Assembly: GCA_963850525.1 (NCBI GenBank)
Contig: CAWKLQ010000001.1
Location: 496,001-560,000 of the forward strand
Reading direction: 5' to 3'
Source of the DNA: JAEMQF01 sp963850525
Lineage (GTDB): Bacteria > Pseudomonadota > Gammaproteobacteria > Burkholderiales > Burkholderiaceae_C
Length of the DNA stretch: 64,000 nucleotides
Every line of letters starts with the position of its first letter. Position 1 is the stretch's first letter. Below are positions 17,973-27,925 of the stretch, piece after piece. Under the pieces are notes generated by a model. It was not told where the DNA came from. It searched no databases and worked only from the letters and a program-made list of their open reading frames with translations. The position numbers and the translations under genes were made by a program.

Positions 17973-18131
17973 ATGGAAGATCAAAACCCACCCGACTTCA
18001 ACCTGCCTCGATCCGATTCCGGCGACGCGACTGCGGCTGCCTGGCAGGACCTTTTGGCTGAACTGACGGAACTGCACGCCAGGTTGGAATACTTGCGGCT
18101 GCTGTTGAAGATGGGCGTGCGCGGCTTTTGA
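17973..18131 (+). CDS. Small conserved-looking protein of unknown function (52 aa)
   Basis: An ATG at 17973 opens a 52-codon frame ending at TGA 18129-18131. The product is MEDQNPPDFNLPRSDSGDAT, then a short alanine stretch and an amphipathic helix AWQDLLAELTELHARLEYLR ending LLLKMGVRGF. GC-rich third positions and a heptad-like leucine pattern argue for a real gene. I recall similar small proteins in Burkholderiales but cannot name a family. It could be a small dimeric coiled-coil factor. It stands alone between rnhA and the efflux genes. Confidence 0.6.
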   Translation: MEDQNPPDFNLPRSDSGDATAAAWQDLLAELTELHARLEYLRLLLKMGVRGF

Positions 18132-18233
18132 TTCGCCGCGCCGGCCCGGTCCCGCGCGTCGGGTCAGTGGCCGCCGAGTGGGCAGGGGTACGCGAAACCG
18201 CTAGAGTCCGGACTGGCGTTCGAACTTGAAGCG

Positions 18234-19463
18234 ATGAAATCCCTGCACACCTTGGTTTCTATTGTCGGTATCGGCCTTGCTGGCGGTATCGCGTATTGGG
18301 CGCAGCAGCACCCCAGCGGCGCAGCAGCTGCCGTGTCGGCCTTGCCGGCGCTTGGCGCGACGTCCCCGCAGGAGCCTCGACGTGGCGCGCCTGCGACCTC
18401 GGATGCTCCCACCAGCGTCGAAGTCGGCAGAGTCGAAGTCATGAGCCTGCAAGACGAAACCCAGGCAGTGGGCAGCTTGCGTTCGCGCCAGGGTGTGATC
18501 TTGCGGCCGGAAGTCGGTGGCCGGATCGCCAAGCTCGGTTTTGTCGACGGCCACCGCGTGACCCAGGGTCAGTTGCTCGTGCAACTCGACGATACGCTGC
18601 AGCAGGCGCAACTGCTGCAAGCCAAGGCGCAGGCGAGCATTGCGCGAACCAACCTGCAGCGCAACCGCGAACTCGTCGCGCAAAATTTCGTCAGTCAAAG
18701 TGCCGCCGATCAAACCGCCGCGGCGCTCGAGGTCGCCGAGGCGCAGGTGGCCGTGGCCCAGGCGCAATTGATGCGCATGGCGATCGTCGCGCCGTTTGAC
18801 GGCGTCACCGGAATCCGCTCAGTCAATATCGGCGACTACGTGAAGGACGGTGCCGACCTCGTGAGCGTCGAAGACGTGAGCGCGATGACGGTGGACTTTC
18901 GCCTGCCCGAAGCCGTCGTGTCGCGCCTGCGCTTGAACCAGGCGGTCGATGTGAGTCTGGATGGCCTGCCGGGTCGCAAATTCAAGGCGCGCGTCGAGGC
19001 CATCGACTCGCAGCTCGACGCGAATGGCCGATCCCTGCTGGTGCGGGCGCGCATGGACAATTCGAGCGGCGTGTTGCGCTCGGGAATGTTTGCGCGCGCG
19101 CGCATCGTGTTCGAGGACCGGCCGCGCGCGCTGGTCGTTCCCGAAGAGGCGCTGGTGCCGCTGGGCACGAAGCAGTACTTGATCAAGGTGATAGACGGCG
19201 CGGGCGGCAAGGTCTCGCGGCGCATCGAGGCGCGCCTGGGGCTGCGCGTGCCGGGCAAGGTCGAAATCCTCGAAGGTGTCGGCGCCGGCGACATCGTCGT
19301 CACGGCGGGTCAGGCGCGCCTGATGCGAGGCGACGGCGTGGCACTGCGAGTTGTCGAGGTCGGCGAGCCTCAGGCGGGCCGGGCCGCCAGCGTGACGGGC
19401 GCGCGACCCGCAGGCGCCGCGGCGTCCGCGCCGCAAGCCGCACGTGCCGCCTCGGCGGTGTGA
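18234..19463 (+). CDS. RND efflux periplasmic adaptor (MdtA/AcrA-like)
   Basis: The 409-residue protein is a membrane-fusion adaptor of the HlyD/AcrA type. An N-terminal signal or anchor (residues about 5-23) is followed by the lipoyl half-motif GGRIAKLGFVDGHRVTQGQL, an alpha-helical hairpin (QQAQLLQAKAQASIARTNLQ to AEAQVAVAQAQLM), the second lipoyl half AIVAPFDGVTGIRSVNIGDY and beta-barrel plus membrane-proximal domains. It lies 22 bp ahead of the RND pump gene and would link that pump to an outer-membrane channel. No TolC-type gene is adjacent, so the channel must be encoded elsewhere, possibly at 38677. Confidence 0.92.
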   Translation: MKSLHTLVSIVGIGLAGGIAYWAQQHPSGAAAAVSALPALGATSPQEPRRGAPATSDAPTSVEVGRVEVMSLQDETQAVGSLRSRQGVILRPEVGGRIAKLGFVDGHRVTQGQLLVQLDDTLQQAQLLQAKAQASIARTNLQRNRELVAQNFVSQSAADQTAAALEVAEAQVAVAQAQLMRMAIVAPFDGVTGIRSVNIGDYVKDGADLVSVEDVSAMTVDFRLPEAVVSRLRLNQAVDVSLDGLPGRKFKARVEAIDSQLDANGRSLLVRARMDNSSGVLRSGMFARARIVFEDRPRALVVPEEALVPLGTKQYLIKVIDGAGGKVSRRIEARLGLRVPGKVEILEGVGAGDIVVTAGQARLMRGDGVALRVVEVGEPQAGRAASVTGARPAGAAASAPQAARAASAV

Positions 19464-19485
19464 TCGAACCGCACAGGCGCACACG

Positions 19486-22400
19486 ATGAAGCTCTCGGAC
19501 ACCTCAATTCGCCGGCCGGTGTTTGCCACCGTGATGTCGCTCCTGCTCGTGCTGGTGGGCGCGGTGACGTTCTCCCGCCTGGAGTTGCGCGAGTACCCGC
19601 GCATCGACGAGCCGGTCGTCAACGTCAGCACGCGCCTGGCCGGGGCTTCGTCGGAGGTCGTCGAGTCGCAGGTGACGAAGCCGCTCGAAGACTCGATTTC
19701 CGGCATCGAGGGCGTGGACATCGTGACGTCGGTGTCGCGCTCCGAGGAAAGCCAGATCACGGTGCGCTTCAAGCTGAGCAAGAACCCGGAAGCCGGTGCC
19801 GCCGACGTGCGCGACCGGGTGGCGCGGGTGCGCGCAAAGCTCCCCGACACGGTTGACGAACCGGTGGTCGCCAAAGTCGAGGCCGATGCGACCCCGACGA
19901 TCTGGATCTCGTTCAGCAGCGACACCCGGTCCCCGCTGGAGCTGACCGATCTGCTCGAACGCGTGGTTCGGCCGCGCCTGCAAACCGTGTCAGGCGTGGC
20001 CGACGTGTGGATTCGCGGCGACCGCAGGTTCTCGATGCGCATTTGGGTCGACCCGGACAAGCTCGCCGGATACCGCCTCACCGTGCAAGACGTGGAAGAC
20101 GCGCTGCGCCGGCAGAACCTGGAGGTTCCGGCCGGGCGCATCGAGAGCGTGCAGCGCGAATTCAGCGTCACCGCGCAAACCGACCTCAGCACCGCCAGCC
20201 AGTTCGCCGACGTCGCCTTGCGCACCGTGAACGGCTACACGGTGCGGCTTCGCGACGTCGCGCGCGTCGAGCAGGCCAGCGCCAACGAGCGCTCGAGCGT
20301 GCGCCTGAACGGTGTGCCGGCGGTGTCGATTGGCGTGATTCGCCAGGCGACGGCGAATCCGCTCGAAGTGTCGGCCGGCGTGCGCGACGTGCTGCCGCGC
20401 ATCCAGCAAGACTTGCCCTCCGGCGTGCTCGTGCACGTGGCGAACGACAACTCGGTGTTCATCGATCGTTCGATCAAATCGGTGTACCGCACGATTGCCG
20501 AAGCCGTGCTGCTCGTGGCACTCGTGATCTTCTTCTTCCTGCGCACGCTGCGGGCCTCGCTGATCCCGCTCGTGACGATTCCCGTGAGCCTGATCGGCGT
20601 GTTCGGCATCATGGCGCTGGCCGGGTTCACGATCAATACCTTGACGCTGCTCGCCTTGGTGCTCGCCATCGGCCTGGTCGTTGACGACGCGATCGTGATG
20701 CTGGAGAACATCTTCCGCCACATCGAAGAAGGCTTGAATCCGTTCCAGGCGGCGCTGCGCGGGGCGAAAGAAGTCGGCTTTGCGATCATGGCGATGACGT
20801 TGACGCTCACCGCCGTGTACGCGCCGCTGGCATTCGCCCCCGGGCGCACCGGGCGCCTGTTCACCGAATTTGCGTTGACGCTGGCGGGTGCGGTGCTCGT
20901 CTCCGGTTTCGTCGCGCTGACCCTGACGCCGATGATGTGCAGCAAGCTCTTGCGGCACAACCCGAGCCCGAATTTTTTCGACCGCGGCATGGAACGGATT
21001 CTGGTCGCGCTGGCGCGCGGTTATGAGATCGTGTTGCGTTGGGTCTTGGGCCAGCGCTGGATCGTCGTGCTCGTGATGGTGGGTGCGGCGTCGGGAAGCT
21101 GGTGGTTGTTCAGCACCGCCAAGAGCGAGTTGTCGCCGCTCGAAGACCGGGGCGTGATCCTGGCGACGATCAACGCGCCCGATGGCGCGACGATGGCCTA
21201 CACCGAGCGCTACATGCTCGCGGTCGAGCGCATCGGCATGTCGTACGCCGAGTTCGACCGGGTTTTCGTCGTCACGGGCAATCCGACCGTGTCGCAGGGC
21301 ATCAGCTTCTTGCGCGCGGTCGACTGGTCGCAGCGCAAGAAAACGACGCTGGAATTGGCGCGCGAGCTTCAGCCCAAATTTGCCGCGTTGCCCGGGGTGA
21401 CCGCGTTTCCCGTCACGCCGCCTTCGCTCGGCCAGGGGTTTCGCGAACGCTCCATCAATTTCGTCATCGTCACGTCCAATTCGTACGCCGAGTTGGCCGC
21501 GATGTCGCAGCAAATGCTCGCCGAAATGGCGCGCAACCCGGGCATTGTTCAACCCGACAGCGACTTGCGCCTGAACAAACCCGAACTGTTCATCAAGGTC
21601 GATCGCGACCGCGCGCACGATGCGGGCGTGGCCGTCGATCAGGTGGCGCGGGCGATCGAAACCATGCTCGGCGGACGCAACGTGACGCGCTACAAACGCG
21701 GCTCCGAGCAATACGACGTGATCGTGCAGACCCAGGCGAGCGGCCGCACGACGCCGGAACACATCGACAAACTCTTTGTGCGCGGCCAGAAGAACGGCGT
21801 CGAGGCGATGATTCCGCTGTCCTCGCTCGTCACCGTCAAGGAATCGGTGAGCCCGAGGGAGCTGAATCACTTCAATCAACGCCGCTCGGTGTCGATCACG
21901 GCCAACCTCGCGCCCGGCTATTCGCTGGGCGAAGCTCTGCAATTCATGGAGGCGAGCGCGGAGAAAGTGCTCAAGCCCGGTTACGCGACCGAGTTGAACG
22001 GTGTCTCGCGCGAATTCAAGTCCTCCAGCGGTGCCTTGGGCTTGGTGTTCGTGCTCGCGCTGCTGTTCATCTTTCTGGTGCTGTCGGCGCAGTTCGAGAG
22101 TTTTGTCGACCCGTTTGTCATCATGTTCAGCGTGCCGCTGTCGATGGTGGGGGCGCTTGCCGCGCTGCACTTGTCAGGTGGAACCTTGAACGTGTATTCG
22201 CAGATCGGCTTGATCACGCTCGTGGGCTTGATCACGAAACACGGCATCCTGATCGTCGAGTTCTCGAATCAGCTGCGTCAGCAGGGCCGGGCGATGCGCG
22301 AAGCGGTCGTGGAAGCGGCGACGATGCGGCTGCGCCCCATCCTCATGACCACCGGCGCGATGGTGCTTGGCGCGGTGCCGCTGGCGCTGGCCAGCGGGGC

Positions 22401-22563
22401 GGGGGCGGAGAGCCGGCGCCAGATCGGTTGGGTCATCGTCGGCGGCATGACGGTGGGGACCTTGCTGACGATCTTCGTCGTTCCGACGATCTACACCTTG
22501 TTTGCTCGCCGCGACGTCCCCGGCGCGAACACAACCCTGATGCAGGAACCGGTACCGACTTGA
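19486..22563 (+). CDS. RND multidrug efflux pump (HAE1 type)
   Basis: The 1025-residue protein is a full-length proton-driven inner-membrane RND pump. It begins MKLSDTSIRRPVFATVMSLL and has the 12-TM, two-docking-loop layout. TM4 carries the proton-relay aspartates (GLVVDDAIVMLENIFRHIEEG region), and TM10-12 include LITLVGLITKHGILIVEF and ILMTTGAMVLGAVPLALASG. The ATG at 19486 restores the conserved N-terminus; an earlier in-frame start inside the adaptor gene is less likely. Substrates cannot be predicted. It forms a two-gene operon with the adaptor. Confidence 0.95.
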   Translation: MKLSDTSIRRPVFATVMSLLLVLVGAVTFSRLELREYPRIDEPVVNVSTRLAGASSEVVESQVTKPLEDSISGIEGVDIVTSVSRSEESQITVRFKLSKNPEAGAADVRDRVARVRAKLPDTVDEPVVAKVEADATPTIWISFSSDTRSPLELTDLLERVVRPRLQTVSGVADVWIRGDRRFSMRIWVDPDKLAGYRLTVQDVEDALRRQNLEVPAGRIESVQREFSVTAQTDLSTASQFADVALRTVNGYTVRLRDVARVEQASANERSSVRLNGVPAVSIGVIRQATANPLEVSAGVRDVLPRIQQDLPSGVLVHVANDNSVFIDRSIKSVYRTIAEAVLLVALVIFFFLRTLRASLIPLVTIPVSLIGVFGIMALAGFTINTLTLLALVLAIGLVVDDAIVMLENIFRHIEEGLNPFQAALRGAKEVGFAIMAMTLTLTAVYAPLAFAPGRTGRLFTEFALTLAGAVLVSGFVALTLTPMMCSKLLRHNPSPNFFDRGMERILVALARGYEIVLRWVLGQRWIVVLVMVGAASGSWWLFSTAKSELSPLEDRGVILATINAPDGATMAYTERYMLAVERIGMSYAEFDRVFVVTGNPTVSQGISFLRAVDWSQRKKTTLELARELQPKFAALPGVTAFPVTPPSLGQGFRERSINFVIVTSNSYAELAAMSQQMLAEMARNPGIVQPDSDLRLNKPELFIKVDRDRAHDAGVAVDQVARAIETMLGGRNVTRYKRGSEQYDVIVQTQASGRTTPEHIDKLFVRGQKNGVEAMIPLSSLVTVKESVSPRELNHFNQRRSVSITANLAPGYSLGEALQFMEASAEKVLKPGYATELNGVSREFKSSSGALGLVFVLALLFIFLVLSAQFESFVDPFVIMFSVPLSMVGALAALHLSGGTLNVYSQIGLITLVGLITKHGILIVEFSNQLRQQGRAMREAVVEAATMRLRPILMTTGAMVLGAVPLALASGAGAESRRQIGWVIVGGMTVGTLLTIFVVPTIYTLFARRDVPGANTTLMQEPVPT

Positions 22564-22573
22564 TCCGCAGGCA

Positions 22574-22594
22574 GACTCGGCGTGGCGCCGAGTC
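22574..22594. terminator. Hairpin between convergent genes
   Basis: A perfect 9-bp stem (GACTCGGCG/CGCCGAGTC) with a 3-base loop lies in the 40-bp gap between the convergent RND pump and Roadblock-like genes. There is no T tract, but stem strength and placement suggest a two-way terminator. Confidence 0.55.
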
Positions 22595-22603
22595 GCGCCG
22601 CCC

Positions 22604-23914
22604 TCAGACCAGCTCGCGCTCGACTTCCATCAGCTTGTAGCGCGCCAGCGCCAGGTTCGTGCGCTGCCGGTCGAGCAGCACGAAGAGGAACAAGTCGGGG
22701 TAGTGCGACAGCTGGCGCATCACCTGGTGGCGCGAGCCGGCGCTCGTCATGACTTCTTCCACGGGGTCGGTGATGCCCATGTTGCGCGCTGCCGCCTTGT
22801 GGGCTTTCAGCGCCTGGGTGCATGCCGCAGCAGCGATGTCCAGGTCCAGGCCTTCTTCGTCGGGCATATCGCGCGCCAGAATCAGGCCGTTGCTCGCATC
22901 GACGATGGCGCAGCCGAGCATGCCGTCGAGTGTGGCCATCTCAGCGAGTTGGCGCTTCGCGTACGCGTGATCGAGCATGTTGCGCGGAACACGCGCTTCG
23001 GCAGCGGCCGGCCGGACCAGCGCGGGCATGGGTGACGCCGCGGCACTGAGGGGCCGGGCGGCGGGTCGCGCGGTGCCGGTGTCGGGTGCCGTGATGTCGG
23101 TCACTTCGACGGCGAATTCGGCAGCCTCGCTGATCGAGGGTTCCCAACCGGGCTGCGACTTCAAATGGTTCCAGCTCCCGAGCATCGCATTCCACACCGA
23201 GGACGCGCTCGTCAGCGATTCGTTGAGCACGTGAACCTGCAGCATCGGCGGCCAAGCCATGGAATTGACCTTGTTTGCGATCCACACCGCGCTCGGCGGC
23301 AGCATGAACAGCAGATGCGGGCAACGCCACGTCGACTGGGCGCATGCCTCGTTGAGCCACTTCAACAGGCTGTCGATGGTGTGCGGCTCCATCGGGCCGA
23401 TGATCACCGTCGTCATCTGGCTGCGTTCCATCAGCGCCAGCGGAATGTCGGCGTTCTCCGCGCCCGGGGCGCGCACGTCGGCGTGGTAGATCTTGAGTGC
23501 GTCCTCGGCGCGACGCACCAGCGCCGTCCGCTCGATCATCGCCAGCGTGCGCAGGGTCGATTGCTCGCGCAAGTGCAGGCGCTCGACGGGTTGCCCGCCC
23601 GCGTCGGACACGGCCTTGATGACCGAGGTGGCCCAGACGCGCACCGGGTCGAGCAGCGTGATGAGGTGACTCGCCGTGTCGAGGTCGGCGCGCGTGGCCT
23701 TGAAATGCTCGCGGATCGCCTGCGCCGGCGAGCCCGTCACCATCAGGTCGTGCACGTGGCGATCGACGATTTGCCCTTGGGAGGTGAGCTCCTTGGCGAC
23801 GCTCTCGAGGATGGCCGTGGCGGCAAAACCCTGGTCGGGCTCACCGTCGGCGCGGCGCTTTTTCGCACCCGGGTCGGTACCGATGCCAAGATCGCCGAAC
23901 AACGATTGCAGCAT
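22604..23914 (-). CDS. Unrecognised protein with Roadblock/LC7-like C-terminus
   Basis: I do not recognise a family for the full 436-residue product. The last 110 residues (LDGMLGCAIVDASNGLILAR through FVLLDRQRTNLALARYKLME) have the pattern of a Roadblock/LC7 domain, used in bacteria in MglB-type GTPase regulation and other signalling. The N-terminal 290 residues are soluble, with a central hydrophobic strand (WRCPHLLFMLPPSAVW), and an Ala/Pro-rich linker (about 280-320) joins the halves. It lies 133 bp downstream of the response regulator on the same strand and may be co-transcribed with that two-component pair. Confidence 0.6.
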   Translation of the reverse strand: MLQSLFGDLGIGTDPGAKKRRADGEPDQGFAATAILESVAKELTSQGQIVDRHVHDLMVTGSPAQAIREHFKATRADLDTASHLITLLDPVRVWATSVIKAVSDAGGQPVERLHLREQSTLRTLAMIERTALVRRAEDALKIYHADVRAPGAENADIPLALMERSQMTTVIIGPMEPHTIDSLLKWLNEACAQSTWRCPHLLFMLPPSAVWIANKVNSMAWPPMLQVHVLNESLTSASSVWNAMLGSWNHLKSQPGWEPSISEAAEFAVEVTDITAPDTGTARPAARPLSAAASPMPALVRPAAAEARVPRNMLDHAYAKRQLAEMATLDGMLGCAIVDASNGLILARDMPDEEGLDLDIAAAACTQALKAHKAAARNMGITDPVEEVMTSAGSRHQVMRQLSHYPDLFLFVLLDRQRTNLALARYKLMEVERELV

Positions 23915-24047
23915 GTGAATTTCCAGTCCCTGCGCGAGATTCCCCGCAATTATTCGTCAGCGCTCGATTGGCGCGCCCTTCAAGTGTATGCAATTCCTGC
24001 GCGTCCGGAGGAGCGGATTCCCCAATGCACGCCCGTTCACACCCGCT

Positions 24048-25490
<1,443 letters not shown>

Positions 25491-25503
25491 AGGTCGCCTC
25501 CGG

Positions 25504-26871
25504 TCAAGCCACGCGCAAACTGATGCGGACGACGGTGCCACGGCCCTTTGCGCTTTCGATCTTCATGCGGCCGCCGAAGCGCTCGACGACGCGCCGCGCC
25601 AGCGACAGGCCGACGCCCATGCCGTTGGGCTTGCTGGTGTAAAAGGGTTTCCCGGCGCGCGCCAGCTCGAGCTCCGTCATTCCGGCTCCGCGGTCTTCGA
25701 CACTGATCGTGACGGTCGAGGCGTCGTCGTCGCGTCGCCCGTGGATCTCGACCGTGCCGCCGGACTCTGAGGCCTCCAGCGCGTTGGCGAGCAGGCTGCG
25801 CAAGACCTGGCCGAACAGCATCGAGTCGCCGCGCACCGCGGGCAGGCTTTCGGTCGAGGCGCAGGTCAGGGCGATGCCACGCCGCTGCGCCTCGCGATCG
25901 AAATCGAGCACGCAGCGTTGCAGCAAGGGCTGCAAGAGCACGGGCGTTTCCGCCTCGGCAATCGGCCGGGTGTATGACAGGAGATCGTTCACCCAGACTT
26001 CGAGCCGATCGGACTGGGCGACGATGTCGCGCGCCGCTTCCTGGATTTCCTTGTCGTTGCTCAGCGGAATCAGCTCGGCGCAGCTGCGGATCGACGCGAG
26101 CGGATTGCGAATCCCGTGCGCGACCGCAGAACTCATCTCGCCGATCACAGCGAGGGTTTCGTTCTCCACGATCTGGCGTTGCTGCGCTTGGATCACCCGA
26201 TCGGCGCGCAGGACCAGGCCGAACAGCGCGAGGAACAGCGTCGCGCCACTCAGGCCGGCGCCGATCGCGACGTAGGTGCGAAGCAGCCGGATCGAGGTGA
26301 GCAGGGCACGCGGGTTCTTGTAGAACTCGATGACGCCCAAGACGCGTTGAGTGTCCGGGTCGTGCACCGGAATGTAGATTTCGACGAAGGCATCTTCCAG
26401 CTGCGCCCGACCCTGGTGTTCGCCTTTGCCGTGTTCGACGCGCTCGTCGGAATCGAATTCGACGACGGCATTGCCCGCCAGGGCACGGTCCAGTTCTTTG
26501 TTCGGCCCGAATTCGCGGCCGATGAGCTGGATGTCGCTCGACCAGATGACGCTGCGCTTCATGCCGTAGACGTTGGCGCGCATGACATTGGGCATGGCGG
26601 CGATGTGCCGGAACGCCTCTTCGGTTTCAGCGCGGATACCCGCCGACGGATCGAGCAGGTAGGCGTGCAACGACTTTTCCACGCGGAACAGGCTGTGCAC
26701 GAATTCCTTGGTCAGGACCGCTTCTTGCAAAAGCAGGCGGTCGGTCATGAACCAACTGAGCAGCGTTCCTGCCGTGCCCGAGATCGCTGTGATCGTGAGC
26801 AGTGAGACGAGCGCGAACCAGCGCCGCAGGTTGAATTTTGGGTGACCGATTGCCGAGCGAGGGTTGTTCAA
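25504..26871 (-). CDS. Membrane sensor histidine kinase
   Basis: The 455-residue product has two transmembrane segments (near residues 15-45 and 200-225) bounding a periplasmic sensor of about 150 residues, then an NtrB-like transmitter. The H-box is VAHGIRNPLASIRS (His252), the N-box LLANALEASE, and the G-boxes VEDRGAGM and GMGVGLSLARRVVERFGG. Of two TTG starts I prefer 26871, which follows an AAAGG site; the one at 26955 lies inside a palindromic operator and has no such site. The signal sensed is unknown. It should phosphorylate the adjacent NtrC-type regulator. Confidence 0.92.
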   Translation of the reverse strand: MNNPRSAIGHPKFNLRRWFALVSLLTITAISGTAGTLLSWFMTDRLLLQEAVLTKEFVHSLFRVEKSLHAYLLDPSAGIRAETEEAFRHIAAMPNVMRANVYGMKRSVIWSSDIQLIGREFGPNKELDRALAGNAVVEFDSDERVEHGKGEHQGRAQLEDAFVEIYIPVHDPDTQRVLGVIEFYKNPRALLTSIRLLRTYVAIGAGLSGATLFLALFGLVLRADRVIQAQQRQIVENETLAVIGEMSSAVAHGIRNPLASIRSCAELIPLSNDKEIQEAARDIVAQSDRLEVWVNDLLSYTRPIAEAETPVLLQPLLQRCVLDFDREAQRRGIALTCASTESLPAVRGDSMLFGQVLRSLLANALEASESGGTVEIHGRRDDDASTVTISVEDRGAGMTELELARAGKPFYTSKPNGMGVGLSLARRVVERFGGRMKIESAKGRGTVVRISLRVA

Positions 26872-26938
26872 GGGACGCCTTTCGGTCCGGGTATGAAAGC
26901 AGGTAAGCCGCAAATTGTGGGGCTTTTCACGGATCGAC

Positions 26939-26954
26939 TGGGGGTATACCCCCA
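26939..26954. promoter_or_regulatory. 16-bp palindrome, probable enhancer/operator
   Basis: TGGGGGTATACCCCCA is a perfect palindrome in the divergent region between the histidine kinase and sigma-factor genes. Its centre lies about 97 bp upstream of the -24 element at 27043-27058, the usual distance for an NtrC-family upstream activating sequence. The adjacent regulator has a Fis-type helix-turn-helix, which binds such dyads. That it is this regulator's site is inference. Confidence 0.5.
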
Positions 26955-27042
26955 AGTTTGGGTCTCAGCGTTCGGGTTGTGAGCGGCGTGGAATTTCACA
27001 CACTGCAGGGGAAAGTTGAATTCCAGTCGGGTGACGAGGGAG

Positions 27043-27058
27043 TGGCACGGGAAGTGCA
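27043..27058 (+). promoter_or_regulatory. Probable sigma-54 (-24/-12) promoter of the sigma-CHAT-protease operon
   Basis: TGGCACGGGAAGTGCA matches the sigma-54 consensus TGGCAC-N5-TTGCA at all but one position, with GG at 27044-27045 and GC at 27056-27057 exactly 12 bases apart. The predicted start of transcription is near 27069, about 100 bases before the chosen start of the sigma-factor gene. A sigma-54 activator gene lies divergently beside it. Confidence 0.6.
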
Positions 27059-27172
27059 TGTATCTACGAAACTGTGCAATACGCACATAACAACGATATC
27101 GCGGGCCAAGGCTACCGGAATCAAGAGTCCGGAGTTCCAAGTCTGCGGGGAAACAGGGACTGGACCACCGAC

Positions 27173-27862
27173 ATGCTGCACGAAACCCAAATGACCCAAG
27201 CGCCCCGATTCCTTGCCACGAGCCCCGCGGTCACAACAACGCGTCGAAGAGAGACCGACGCGGCAGAGTCCGACGCCTGCGGATGTGGTCAGGGCTCGAC
27301 GCCACCCGACGACGCCGTCCTGGTGGCGGGCTGCCTGCGTGGTGAGGCGAAGAGCTGGGAGGCGCTCGTGAAGCGCTATCAGCGCCTGGTGTTCACCATC
27401 GTGCGCCGCATGCGCATGGACGAGCACATGGCGGCCGATGTCTTCCAGACTGTGTTCTCGCGCTTGTTCACGCATTTGCCGCGTATCGCGGACCCCACCC
27501 GGCTTCAGGCCTGGATCGTGACAACGGCCAAGCGTGAGGCGCTGCTTCAGCTTCGACACGGCGAGCGCACGGTTTCGATGACCGACCTCGGCGAGCCCGG
27601 CGAAGGCGGTCGGGAATGGGACATGGCCGACGGCGCCCCGATTGCCGAAGAGGCCCTGGACCACATCCAGCAAGTCGAGCGCGTGCGCCGCGGTCTGGAC
27701 CAGCTCGACCCACGTTGCCGCAGCCTCATGGAAATGCTCTTTTGCGACGAGGACGTACGCATTGGCTACGGGGACGTGGCGGACAAACTCAACATGGCGA
27801 TCGGCAGCATTGGCCCCACGCGGGCGCGCTGCCTGGACAAACTTCGCAAATTTCTCGACTAG
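27173..27862 (+). CDS. ECF-type RNA polymerase sigma factor
   Basis: The 229-residue product has sigma region 2 (LVAGCLRGEAKSWEALVKRY, then HMAADVFQTVFSRLFTHLPR) and region 4 (LDQLDPRCRSLMEMLF, then GYGDVADKLNMAIGSIGPTR). There is no region 3, so it is an extracytoplasmic-function type. ATG 27173 is preferred because the in-frame ATG at 27074 would sit within a few bases of the predicted transcription start; 27191 is also possible. The N-terminal 45 residues are cysteine- and threonine-rich (ACGCGQ). It heads the operon with the CHAT and subtilisin genes and no zinc-finger anti-sigma factor is adjacent. Confidence 0.88.
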   Translation: MLHETQMTQAPRFLATSPAVTTTRRRETDAAESDACGCGQGSTPPDDAVLVAGCLRGEAKSWEALVKRYQRLVFTIVRRMRMDEHMAADVFQTVFSRLFTHLPRIADPTRLQAWIVTTAKREALLQLRHGERTVSMTDLGEPGEGGREWDMADGAPIAEEALDHIQQVERVRRGLDQLDPRCRSLMEMLFCDEDVRIGYGDVADKLNMAIGSIGPTRARCLDKLRKFLD

Positions 27863-27925
27863 CTGTATCAACGGGAGCAAGAGCGTCTCTGTCCAAACAT
27901 CGTCCACCCCCGCAGCCTCGATGCC

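Noticed and set aside
26872..26955. Longer N-terminus for the histidine kinase from TTG 26955
   Set aside because: The first codons fall inside the palindromic operator and no ribosome binding site precedes them, whereas TTG 26871 has one.
26977..27003. lac-operator-like segment (TTGTGAGCGG...ATTTCACACA)
   Set aside because: The half-sites TGTGA and TCACA are 13 bases apart, too far for a CRP site, and the internal bases differ from the lac operator. Resemblance is probably chance.
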